This document shows, piece after piece, positions 9,365 to 18,335 of a DNA stretch of 64,000 nt (within the stretch, counting starts at the first letter, position 1; every line of letters starts with the position of its first letter). Origin of the DNA: Alphaproteobacteria bacterium. Lineage in GTDB: Bacteria; Pseudomonadota; Alphaproteobacteria; RF32; CAG-239. The DNA is taken from assembly GCA_017635595.1 (NCBI GenBank), contig JAGBLF010000006.1:19104-83103 (forward strand), written 5' to 3'. Made by a program: the position numbers and the translations under genes. The notes below the pieces were generated by a model, which searched no databases, had not been told where the DNA came from, and saw nothing but the letters and a program-made list of their open reading frames with translations.

Positions 9365-9852
9365 CGTTTTACCAACAGAGAAAGAAGGCGCTCGGCACAT
9401 AGTTCTGCCGAACCGGAAAAAACTGTTTGTCGGTTAAATAAAGTTCCCGTCTTAGACTGGCTATGGTACAAACAATATGGTGTCGTAAAATATTTACCGT
9501 ACACCGTACTGTCATCTATGTGTAAACAAATGTTATTTTGGCGGCAATAATCGGCTTTGGCCTTATTCCAAAGTTCGTCATCCATATAAAAGCTGCCGTC
9601 ATCATATACGGTAATTCGCCCTTTATGATCATAGTAGTCATAAATACACCATATTTGTGAATACGGAATTTTATGTTCACACAGATAATTTTTTATATAT
9701 TCTTCCGGACCGCCGCTGATGATGTGAACTTCCAGTGCACGGGCCAAAAACGAGCAAATTAACCTTTGAAAAAAGTTCGGATCGGTATTGATGACGCCAT
9801 GAAAATCAATGCCTATTTTACCATTCGTCGCCATTGTCACCGAAGTTTTCAT
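9361..9852 (-). CDS. HAD-superfamily hydrolase-like protein
   Basis: 163 residues (155 or so if the second Met at 9834 is used). HAD motifs are visible: motif I near residue 15 (GIDFHGVIN, nucleophile Asp), motif II Ser in IISGG, motif III Lys in WNKAKADYC, and motif IV acids in HIDDS. The residue two after the nucleophile, an Asp acid/base in most HAD phosphatases, is His here, so ordinary phosphatase chemistry is in doubt. There is no recognisable cap domain. The start overlaps the end of the AsmA-like gene, so the two are probably translationally coupled. Substrate unknown. Confidence 0.75.
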   Translation of the reverse strand: MKTSVTMATNGKIGIDFHGVINTDPNFFQRLICSFLARALEVHIISGGPEEYIKNYLCEHKIPYSQIWCIYDYYDHKGRITVYDDGSFYMDDELWNKAKADYCRQNNICLHIDDSTVYGKYFTTPYCLYHSQSKTGTLFNRQTVFSGSAELCAERLLSLLVKR

Positions 9853-12800
9853 TATACCATTCTTTCATAGAATTCGGACTTAAGATGGAAAGCGAATTAA
9901 TATCAACTTCCGGTTCGTCACTGGAGCCGTTAATTTTGTAATCTGCGGCAAAAATTGTTCCGTCTTTACTGGCCAGTAAATTACCGACAACCGGTATTTT
10001 ACCTAAGAAGCGATTCAAACTATACGCCGGCGCAATCACTCCGTGGAACTTTATATTATCGGTTGCGCGGTTATAAGTACCGATAGTGGTTATACCGACA
10101 ACGTTACCTTCGGCTTGTGCTTTTTTCAGTGTCAAAATCTTATATTGATATTCAAACGGTGCGCTGAAATGTGTAAAGGTCAAACCGTCCCCTTTCAATA
10201 AATCAAGCATACCCGTAAACGACGCCACCGACAAAAGTTTTGCCACAACCGGCGCATCTTGAATACTGAAATCGCGTACCGCCGCATGACCGATAAACTT
10301 CTTTTGGGCATCTCGGCGCGCTTCTATTTTTAAGTTACCGCCAACCATATTGTCATACAAACGCAAAACTTTCAGCGTACTGCCGGCATTGTTACTGTCG
10401 ACTGAAAGATAGTGTTCCTTATTGCCTCGCGGTGTATAATCCAAATTAACCTTAATAGATTTATCAATACCGTAGTTTCCGACCAAATGGACCTCATCCA
10501 AACCTATACCGTGTTTTAGTTTGGCACTGCCGGCAAAATTTTGAATAGGTGTTGTTTTATTAGTCCACAAACTGTTCACGGTAATAAAGATATCCGTATC
10601 ATTGACTTTTTCAAGTCCGTCATCTTCATTTTCCTGTTTAGCAACCGTTTTAGCGGCATTGTCTGTTTTTTTATCGCTTTTATCAAACAGCGGATTTAAA
10701 TCAAAACTGCTGCCGGATATATCTATTTTAATCCGTGGCATTTCAGCATCGGTTAAACTGACTTTTGCCTTAGCTGAAGTTTTGGGGCCGGATATTTGAT
10801 TGATATCAACCAGTTTAACACGTCCGTTCGGATACATTTTAATATTGCCGCTAATATTAAACCCTGATTTGCTTAAAGTAATGCTCGGAATATCGGCTAA
10901 TTTTTCATTTTTGACAATGGCATGTGCTTTAAGACGGGCAACCTCACCGATAGGTTTTACAAACCCCAAATACGCATAATCAATTTTATTGTGTTGCAAA
11001 TCGGCATCAATATTAATATCGATAACATCATTCTCTTTGATTATAACATCGGCATTAACCATGGCATACCCCTCCATATTCGGGGCATCTAAAATTGTCC
11101 AATCGATACCGAGTGCTTTTTTGGCGGCATTGTCCAATTTGAACATTATTTTACTTCGATTTTTATAATTTCTGTCAGCAAACTTTTCATCCATAGTCAA
11201 CTTGATCGGCACATTTTCAAAACTGCCTTCGCCGCTCAGTCCCCAACCGGAGGAATTAACATACAGTTTCATATCTTTGGCACCGACACTGTGCTTATCA
11301 ATCAATTCCGGAATTTCAACATTATGCAAATCGGCTTTGACATCGACCTTTATATCTTTGCCTTCCAAATCCTGACGCAATTCAAAATCCAACTTTAAGG
11401 CTAAATCGACATTTCCTTTGATTTTTTCCGGTTTTAAACCGATTTCCTTGGCAAATTCCAGCGGCGGATTATTAATAAGATTTAAGGCATCCGTCACACT
11501 CGAATTACTGACCAAATCAATAGAGATAAAATTGTCTTCTTTATCTAAATCATAAATATCAATTTTACCGCCGGTGATAATAACGCCGTCATTAATACCT
11601 TTATCAATGTCAATTAAGATATTATGGTCGGTAAAATGAGCCGTGCCGTACACATTATGAACAACCGGCATCCCTTCCAAATAAAAGATATCGCCGTCTG
11701 TCAATTCAGCCTTACCGTCTAAATTTACAAGTCCCCAACTTTGGTCATTTTCTTTATAACCGAAGTCAAACACAAACTTGCCGTTTTTGGCGACACCGCC
11801 TGTCAAACCGTCTTTGCACCATTCCCATCCCGGTTCGGCAAAATAACGCGGCCAAAAACGCGGTAAATCGGTCAACGAAAATTCCTTAATTTTAACCGTA
11901 AAGCGCGCAACGGCATCTTTTAAGGAATGTTCCAGATAATACGTTTCCAAACCGCTTGCTTCAAAATCGAAAGTCGCATTCTGCCCGCCAAGTTTAAATT
12001 CGGCATTTTCTATATGAATTTCATCAATACCGCCGATCACTTTCCCCGATACCTGCAGTTCGTCGACCTCGTAATTATACTTTTCTTCATTTTCAAAGGT
12101 AATCAATCCGTGTCCGCTGTCCAATTCGAATTCAATTTTTTCGACAGCCCCGTCAATATAATCGGCGGCCTCATCCGGATGTGCCAAGATATCGGCTAAT
12201 TTAACGCTTGTGCTGACCTTACCGTTGACCGGCACTTCTATACTCATGGATGATAAAATATTATCTTCGGTGGTTTCATTAAAAGTGCTCATTATATCCG
12301 ATAAAATCAAATCCGAAAAATAAACTTCGGCATCCAAAATATCATCTGAGGCATGGTACGTTCCTTCAAAGCCGACGGAAGCGATTTTGTCATTGATATT
12401 GACCAGCGCGTTGGCGTTAACTTCCAAATTAATGAACTTACGATTAAATTCAAACTCTAAATCCGAAAGTATCCATTTACGCCCCAAATCGACTTCATGA
12501 AACTCCAATTCGCCACCTTTGATTGATATGTTGTTGACAAAGCTTTCCGGATAAATTTTTTCTTCGGCATTGTAGTTACTCAAAAAATCTTTGAAAGCAT
12601 TTACATAAAATTCCAATTTTTTCTTATTGGCCTCATTTTTATTGTCTTCCTCGACACCATAGGTGGCAAAAATATAGGCAGTCGGGTTTTCCAAACTGAC
12701 ATCACTCGGCGCAATAATACCTTTGGTTAAAGCGCGCAAACTGAATGAAAGATAAAGTTTCGGTGCGCTGATACTGACAGAATCATCATTTTTTTTCAGC

Positions 12801-13051
12801 AATATTTCTTTTGCCGTAATCCGAAGCGGTTGAATAGAGCGTACCAATTCAATATTCACATCACCGATATCAACCGTATAATCTTTTTCGTCATAGTTAA
12901 GTGCCTGAATAATGTACGGTCGCAAATAAGGTACCGAAATCGGCCCGCGATATAATGTCCAAATAAAGAGTAAAAAAACAATCAGCAGGCCGATCATAAA
13001 AAAATCTATGACCTTTTTGAAAAAGTAAGCTTTTGCCGACATTTTTTTCAT
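9818..13051 (-). CDS. AsmA-like / DUF3971 (YhdP-type) envelope protein
   Basis: About 1077 residues. One N-terminal membrane span (FFMIGLLIVFLLFIWTLY) is followed by a very long beta-rich periplasmic region, including an AsmA-like N-terminal domain and an AsmA_2-type C-terminal part (about 800-1050). Proteins of this group (YhdP, TamB, AsmA) form hydrophobic grooves thought to move phospholipid between the membranes; that role is inferred from the family. I chose ATG at 13051 (AAAAGAG upstream). A TTG at 13069 overlapping the prfB stop is the alternative and would add six residues. It follows prfB in the minus-strand operon, as in other Alphaproteobacteria. Confidence 0.85.
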   Translation of the reverse strand: MKKMSAKAYFFKKVIDFFMIGLLIVFLLFIWTLYRGPISVPYLRPYIIQALNYDEKDYTVDIGDVNIELVRSIQPLRITAKEILLKKNDDSVSISAPKLYLSFSLRALTKGIIAPSDVSLENPTAYIFATYGVEEDNKNEANKKKLEFYVNAFKDFLSNYNAEEKIYPESFVNNISIKGGELEFHEVDLGRKWILSDLEFEFNRKFINLEVNANALVNINDKIASVGFEGTYHASDDILDAEVYFSDLILSDIMSTFNETTEDNILSSMSIEVPVNGKVSTSVKLADILAHPDEAADYIDGAVEKIEFELDSGHGLITFENEEKYNYEVDELQVSGKVIGGIDEIHIENAEFKLGGQNATFDFEASGLETYYLEHSLKDAVARFTVKIKEFSLTDLPRFWPRYFAEPGWEWCKDGLTGGVAKNGKFVFDFGYKENDQSWGLVNLDGKAELTDGDIFYLEGMPVVHNVYGTAHFTDHNILIDIDKGINDGVIITGGKIDIYDLDKEDNFISIDLVSNSSVTDALNLINNPPLEFAKEIGLKPEKIKGNVDLALKLDFELRQDLEGKDIKVDVKADLHNVEIPELIDKHSVGAKDMKLYVNSSGWGLSGEGSFENVPIKLTMDEKFADRNYKNRSKIMFKLDNAAKKALGIDWTILDAPNMEGYAMVNADVIIKENDVIDINIDADLQHNKIDYAYLGFVKPIGEVARLKAHAIVKNEKLADIPSITLSKSGFNISGNIKMYPNGRVKLVDINQISGPKTSAKAKVSLTDAEMPRIKIDISGSSFDLNPLFDKSDKKTDNAAKTVAKQENEDDGLEKVNDTDIFITVNSLWTNKTTPIQNFAGSAKLKHGIGLDEVHLVGNYGIDKSIKVNLDYTPRGNKEHYLSVDSNNAGSTLKVLRLYDNMVGGNLKIEARRDAQKKFIGHAAVRDFSIQDAPVVAKLLSVASFTGMLDLLKGDGLTFTHFSAPFEYQYKILTLKKAQAEGNVVGITTIGTYNRATDNIKFHGVIAPAYSLNRFLGKIPVVGNLLASKDGTIFAADYKINGSSDEPEVDINSLSILSPNSMKEWYNENFGDNGDEW

Positions 13052-13065
13052 TTTGGTTACTCTTT

Positions 13066-14182
13066 TCAAACCTGAGCGTTATCGTCTTTAATTTTATGTG
13101 CGAGTGATGCCGATAAAAACAAATCGATATCGCCGTCCAACACACCTTTACAATCTGCCGTTTCGGCATCCGTACGCAAATCTTTGATTAAACGATACGG
13201 CTGCAAAACATACGAGCGAATTTGATACCCCCAACCGTTGTCGCCTTGGTTTTCACGAGCGGTTTGAGCGGCATCACTGCGTTTTTGCATTTCTAATTCA
13301 TATAAGCGGGCACGCAGCATTTTCCAACAATTGTCACGGTTTTGAAATTGCGAGCGCTGTGTTTGGCTCGATACAACAATGCCTGTCGGGATATGGGTTA
13401 TGCGCACGGCTGAGTCGGTTTTATTAACATGCTGACCGCCGGCACCGGACGCCCGATAGGTATCAATACGGCAATCGGCCGGATTAATATCTATTTCTAT
13501 CGTATCATCAATAACCGGATACACACCGACCGAGGCAAAACTCGTATGACGGCGTGCCGCACTGTCAAACGGGGAAATGCGCACCAACCGATGCACGCCG
13601 CTTTCCGATTTTAACCAACCGTAAGCGTTATGGCCGCCGATCTTGATGGTAGCCGATTTTAGGCCGGCAACATCACCTTCGGTTTCTTCAATAAGTTCGA
13701 TTTTATATTTATGATTTTCAGCCCATCTGGTATACATTCGGAGCAACATCTGTGCCCAATCCATCGCCTCGGTACCGCCGCTGCCGGCATGGACTTCCAA
13801 ATAAGCATCATTGGCATCGGCTTCTCCCGACAGCAAAGATTCTAATTCGGCATGTTTGGTTTCCTGCTGCATTTTTTGCAGATTTTCCATCAGTTCGCCG
13901 AGCAAATTTTCATCATTTTCGGCTTCACCCAACTCTTCCATTTCTTTATAATCCTGCAAAGTTCGGATAAAGTTTTCATATTGATCCAACTTAGCCTCAA
14001 GCGTATTTTTTTCGCTCATTAAGCGCTGTGCTTTTTCGGGATTATTCCATAAATCGGAATCAGCCGTTAAAGCGGCCAGTTCATCACGACGCAGAACGGC
14101 ATTATCGTAGTCAAAGATACCTCCTCAGCAATGCCAATGATTGCTCAATTTCTTGAAAAATGTTGTAAAAATCTGCGCGCAT
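13066..14182 (-). CDS. prfB: Peptide chain release factor 2 (RF2), expressed by programmed +1 frameshift
   Basis: The gene is in two frames. Codons 1-23 run from ATG at 14182 to CTT at 14114-14116 and meet an in-frame TGA (14111-14113). A +1 shift at CTT-TGA-C continues at GAC (14110-14112) to the stop at 13066, giving about 371 residues. RF2 recognises UGA and UAA; the SPF tripeptide (residues 203-205) reads the codon and GGQ (248-250, in ASGAGGQHVN) triggers peptide release. Positions match E. coli RF2. A caller that ignores the shift finds only the downstream 317 codons from 14019. The ATG overlaps the ponA stop (TAATG), indicating coupling. Confidence 0.96.
14110..14125 (-). promoter_or_regulatory. 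prfB: prfB programmed +1 frameshift site
   Basis: On the minus strand: the internal Shine-Dalgarno AGGAGG (14120-14125), a 3-base spacer TAT, then CTT TGA C (14110-14116). This is the classical RF2 autoregulatory site: when RF2 is scarce the ribosome pauses at UGA and slips from CUU to UUU, helped by the SD spaced as in E. coli (AGGGGG there). All essential elements are present. Confidence 0.96.
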
Positions 14183-16599
14183 TAATATTCTCCTCCGATT
14201 TGCAAACCGCTTTTTTCTTCTTGTTCCGTACTCGCAATCGGGCTGTCATCACCACCTATTTGGCGCTGACGATTATTAAAATCAAAATCAGGCTTAACCG
14301 CTTCGGTAATAACCGTGCTGTCTCCCAATGATGACGGACGTCCGGTTTGCGGATTAACTCTGACTAACTTAATACCGGCCGGTATGCGGAATCCCATATC
14401 GGGAACATCTTTTAGGGCTTCTTGCATAAAGTCATAAAAAATCGGCAAAGCCGCTTGCGCACCGGTTTCATAACGGCCTAAACTTTCAGGTTCATCATAA
14501 CCGATGTAAACACCGGCCACCAAATCCGGCGAAAAGCCGACAAACCAAGCGTCTTTTGTTTCGTTTGTCGTACCGGTTTTACCGGCCAAATGTCTGTGCA
14601 ACCCGTTCAATCTCGCACCTGTACCGCGTGTGGCAACACCTTCCAGAATCGAAGTCATTTGATATGCCGAAAGCGGATCAACCACTTGCTCGCGAATAAC
14701 ATTGAAATCCGGTGCCTGCTGATTTTCCCATTTATCGGCGGCACACTCCGGACACGGTGTCTGTTCGTGTTTATAAATCGTCCGCCCTTTTCTGTCTTGA
14801 ATGCGCTCAATCATGTACGGCGGTACTTTTTTACCTCCGTTAACAATCACGCAATAGGCTCCGACCATGTTAATCACACGCGTATCGGCTGCACCTAAAG
14901 ATGCCGATAAATACGGCGGCAAGTTATCATTAACGCCCACGCGGCGTGATATATCTACCACTTTGTCCATACCGATATCCTGAGCCAAACGAACCGTCAT
15001 CAGGTTTTTGGAAAGCTCGACACCTCGACGCAAGGTCATCATCCCGTAAAATTTTTTAGAATAGTTAACCGGTTTCCATTTTGGCATACCCTCGCCCTGG
15101 TCCAAAACAAACGGTGCATCCAAAATCATATCGGTCGGCGAATACCCCTGTTCCAAAGCCGCTAAATATACGAACGGCTTAAATGTCGAACCGGTTTGAC
15201 GATACGCCTGCGTGGCCCGATTAAATTGCGATTTGGCAAACGAAAAACCGCCGACAAGCGCCAAAACCTTGCCCGTATGCGGGTCCATTACCGCCATGCC
15301 GCCCTCGACTTCCGGAATTTGGCGCAAATTATAAACGGCTTTTTCGGCTGTTTTATCTTTTTCGACATAAATAACATCGCCTTTTTTCAAAACCTGAGCC
15401 ACCGAAGTTGGCACCGGTCCCATATCCTTGCCTTTTTCTTTGTAGCGTGCCCATGCCAATGATTTAAGCAGAATACTGCCTTTATCACCGCCAACCGTTT
15501 CAATTTCGGCTTTATCTTTCGATACTTTAATAACAACGGCTTTATCCCATGTCGGTTCGGCACCCGGTATTAATTTGGTATTTTGTAAACTTTGTTTGTA
15601 GTTTTCATCTATTTTGATATTTGCGGTTGCACCGCGCCAACCGTGACGGGCATCATAAGCCAACAGCCCCTTACGCAAAGCATTGGTTGCAATGGTTTGC
15701 AACTTCGGATCAACCGTTGTTCGGACGATTAACCCGCCTTGATACAATGCCTCATCACCGAAATTGCGGCTGATAGAGCGACGAACTTCTTCACTGTAAT
15801 ATTCGGTATCTTTCAAAAATCCGCTTTTTCGCTCAACGACTTTCAGCGGTTTTTCCTTAGCTTCTTTGGCTTCTTCAGCCGTGACGTAACCGTCTTCAAC
15901 CATACGATCGATAACCCAGTTGCGGCGTGCAATAGCGGCATCATAACGCGTTTTCGGATTATAGTTGTTCGGTCCTTTCGGTAAAGCGGCCATATACGCT
16001 ATTTCTTCCAATGACAGTTCATCAAGTGCCTTGCCGAAATAATTGATGGCAGCGGCAGCCACGCCGTAGGCACGGTTACCCAAATAAATTTCATTTAAAT
16101 ACAATTCCAGTACATGCTCTTTGGTAAAAGCTTTATTGATACGGCGTGCCAAAATAGCTTCTTTGAGTTTACGGGTATACGATAGCTCGGAGCTTAACAA
16201 AAAGTTTTTTGCCACTTGTTGGGTAATCGTTGAAGCGCCGGCCGGTCTGCGTCCCGTTCCCATTTTTTTCAAATTTCCCAAAACGGCACGGATAATGCCC
16301 AGATAATCTAAGCCTGAATGCTGATAAAAATGCTTATCTTCGGCCGCAATAAAAGCCTGTTTTACTCGGTCCGGAATTTTTTCGATAGGTACAAACAAAC
16401 GTTTTTCGGCGGCATACTCCATCATAACCTGACCGTCACCGGCAAACAAACGTGTTGTAACCGGCGGTTCATAGTTTTCAAGCTGCCTGTAATCCGGTAT
16501 GGTAATATTGATTTTGGTCACGCCGTATGTGACCGCAACAATCAGTATAATCAAAAAGAACAAAGCCAGACTGGCCATATATGAAAGAAATCTAAGCAT
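14182..16599 (-). CDS. ponA: Penicillin-binding protein 1A, bifunctional transglycosylase/transpeptidase
   Basis: 805 residues. A short cytoplasmic N-terminus and membrane span (about 8-29) precede a GT51 glycosyltransferase domain (about 50-230; EDKHFYQHSG with catalytic Glu87, and TITQQVAKN). The PBP1A OB-like insert follows (about 320-430). The transpeptidase domain begins near 430, with active Ser471 in STFKPF, SKN in ELSKNLMTV, and KTGTT near 665. It polymerises and cross-links peptidoglycan in the periplasm. It sits between the amidase and prfB, all leftward; its stop overlaps the prfB start. Confidence 0.96.
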   Translation of the reverse strand: MLRFLSYMASLALFFLIILIVAVTYGVTKINITIPDYRQLENYEPPVTTRLFAGDGQVMMEYAAEKRLFVPIEKIPDRVKQAFIAAEDKHFYQHSGLDYLGIIRAVLGNLKKMGTGRRPAGASTITQQVAKNFLLSSELSYTRKLKEAILARRINKAFTKEHVLELYLNEIYLGNRAYGVAAAAINYFGKALDELSLEEIAYMAALPKGPNNYNPKTRYDAAIARRNWVIDRMVEDGYVTAEEAKEAKEKPLKVVERKSGFLKDTEYYSEEVRRSISRNFGDEALYQGGLIVRTTVDPKLQTIATNALRKGLLAYDARHGWRGATANIKIDENYKQSLQNTKLIPGAEPTWDKAVVIKVSKDKAEIETVGGDKGSILLKSLAWARYKEKGKDMGPVPTSVAQVLKKGDVIYVEKDKTAEKAVYNLRQIPEVEGGMAVMDPHTGKVLALVGGFSFAKSQFNRATQAYRQTGSTFKPFVYLAALEQGYSPTDMILDAPFVLDQGEGMPKWKPVNYSKKFYGMMTLRRGVELSKNLMTVRLAQDIGMDKVVDISRRVGVNDNLPPYLSASLGAADTRVINMVGAYCVIVNGGKKVPPYMIERIQDRKGRTIYKHEQTPCPECAADKWENQQAPDFNVIREQVVDPLSAYQMTSILEGVATRGTGARLNGLHRHLAGKTGTTNETKDAWFVGFSPDLVAGVYIGYDEPESLGRYETGAQAALPIFYDFMQEALKDVPDMGFRIPAGIKLVRVNPQTGRPSSLGDSTVITEAVKPDFDFNNRQRQIGGDDSPIASTEQEEKSGLQIGGEY

Positions 16600-16674
16600 T
16601 TAATCTCACAATTAATTAGTTCGAACTTGTATTGAAAATGTATTACAATCTCACAAAATTGCAATAAAAATATG

Positions 16675-17934
16675 CTAATTTGACGCAATTTCGGGATCTT
16701 TAAAATATCTGTCGATGGCACGAGCTGCCGCTTCGCCTAATTTTTTACGATAAGACTGCGTTTTCAAGTTAGCTTCTTCCGTACGATTGGACAGGTAACC
16801 CATTTCCAATAAAACGGCCGGTACATCCGGTGCCTTCAGCACTGCAAAACCGGCAAAACGGTGTGTATTTTTCAACACTTTTACGCTTTTGGCCATTTCC
16901 TGTACCAAATAAGTTGCGTATTTTGAAGATTTATTGCGTGTATCGGTTTGCGAAAGCGAAATCAAAATATCATTTACTTCCTTCGTATTTCCGCCCAAAT
17001 CGATACCACCGATAATATCGGCTTTATTTTCGCGTTCGGCCAATGCGGCTGCCTCTTTATCGGATGCCGTATCAGACAAAGTATATACGGATAATCCGGT
17101 TGCACTGCGATTTTGCGCACTGTCGGCATGCAACGACATAAATAAATCGGCGCGGTACTTTTGCGCAATTTTTATACGTTGGCGCAACGGGATAAAGATA
17201 TCTCTATCACGTGTTAAATAAACAATATATCCTTTTTTTTGTAAAATCTGCTTTAATTCTCTACCCATAGCCAAGGTGATATTTTTTTCATACGTTTTGC
17301 CGTAAGCACCGATAGCCCCCGGATCTTTACCACCGTGTCCCGGATCAAGAACCACAATACGCTTACGATTTATTTTAGCATTGGCATCGGCCTTGGAATC
17401 GGAAGAACTGAAACCAAACCAACCGCCGGAAGATTTTTCTTCTTTCGGTGCAAATTTCGTATCGTTGGTCATGGCATATCTATTACCTATTTTACCCGCA
17501 AACTGTTGGTTTGTCGCCATCACCAAATCAATAACCAAGCGCCAACCCTGACCGCTTTGCGGTGCAATGATAAAAGCTTTTTTTATAGTAGCCGGACGAG
17601 ATAATTCCATAACGATACGCTTATCGTTACCTGACATTCTTCCCACTCGTGTTTGCGATACAACTTGGTTGGAAAATTTGGTCTGCAATGCTTTTATTTC
17701 GGCATCAGCCAAATCTACAACCACACGCTTCGGATCATTAAGCAAGAAAACGCGATAGTTAACGCTTTTATCCATATCCAAAACAATTCTGGCTCCGTCT
17801 GTTTGGTTTCCCAAACGCATGTTTTTGATTAAAACAGCGGCATCGGCATTTGCTGACAGACAGCATAATACCGTCATTATGCAAATTACCGCGCACAAAA
17901 GTTTTTTCAAAAGTTTCATAACTGCTTTCATCAC
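16675..17934 (-). CDS. N-acetylmuramoyl-L-alanine amidase (AmiC type)
   Basis: 419 residues. A signal peptide (about 1-33, ending NADA) leads to a periplasmic AMIN domain (about 35-140), which targets the enzyme to peptidoglycan, a linker, and an Amidase_3 zinc domain (about 190-410). Zinc ligands and catalytic residues are visible in LDPGHGGKDPGA, in LHADSA and in LLEMGYLSN (catalytic Glu). It cleaves the bond between MurNAc and the stem peptide at cell separation; the EnvC-like protein encoded at 37.6 kb is its likely activator. The exact start among three nearby Met codons (17934, 17931, 17919) is uncertain. Confidence 0.93.
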   Translation of the reverse strand: MMKAVMKLLKKLLCAVICIMTVLCCLSANADAAVLIKNMRLGNQTDGARIVLDMDKSVNYRVFLLNDPKRVVVDLADAEIKALQTKFSNQVVSQTRVGRMSGNDKRIVMELSRPATIKKAFIIAPQSGQGWRLVIDLVMATNQQFAGKIGNRYAMTNDTKFAPKEEKSSGGWFGFSSSDSKADANAKINRKRIVVLDPGHGGKDPGAIGAYGKTYEKNITLAMGRELKQILQKKGYIVYLTRDRDIFIPLRQRIKIAQKYRADLFMSLHADSAQNRSATGLSVYTLSDTASDKEAAALAERENKADIIGGIDLGGNTKEVNDILISLSQTDTRNKSSKYATYLVQEMAKSVKVLKNTHRFAGFAVLKAPDVPAVLLEMGYLSNRTEEANLKTQSYRKKLGEAAARAIDRYFKDPEIASN

Positions 17935-18085
17935 CTTTTATCAATTAATTTTCGGAATTATTATAGATTTGACATATTACCAATATGTTAAAATTGTCGA
18001 TATTTTTATATTAATTTGTATTAATGATAAATTTTTATTGTTTTTTTAAATTTAGACGTTATTGTAACAATTAATGCAAATTATT

Positions 18086-18335
18086 TTGACATTGAGAGTT
18101 TAAATAAAGACATAGAAAAAATATTTTGCATGTAAAACAAAATGTGGGTTTAGATAAACACTTTCCGCCGCTTTTCAAATAACAAAGAAGAATAAGCGCA
18201 AAGTCGGCCGAAAGCAATAATAAACAGCAAAACGGTATTACCGTTCTTCTTTAGTATGAAGGCTTTTTATCCGCTTATCAAAACCCGTCACGAGTCTCTT
18301 TTTTTGGTTAAAAAGAGCATAAAATGGGGTTTATT
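18086..18335 (+). promoter_or_regulatory. Long structured 5' leader of rne
   Basis: About 390 bases separate the amidase and rne. A possible promoter is TTGACA at 18086-18091 with a poor -10 (GACATA, 18109-18114). Downstream, AAAGAAGAA (18184-18192) can pair with TTCTTCTTT (18244-18252), and ATAAGCG (18192-18198) with CGCTTAT (18272-18278); a small hairpin AACGG/CCGTT (18231-18235 / 18241-18245) competes with the first by two bases. RNase E genes are commonly autoregulated through cleavage of their leader, so these pairings are candidate control elements; that role is inference. Confidence 0.5.

Noticed and set aside
13066..14019. prfB as a truncated gene
   Set aside because: The missing N-terminus is present upstream in another frame, joined by a canonical frameshift site.
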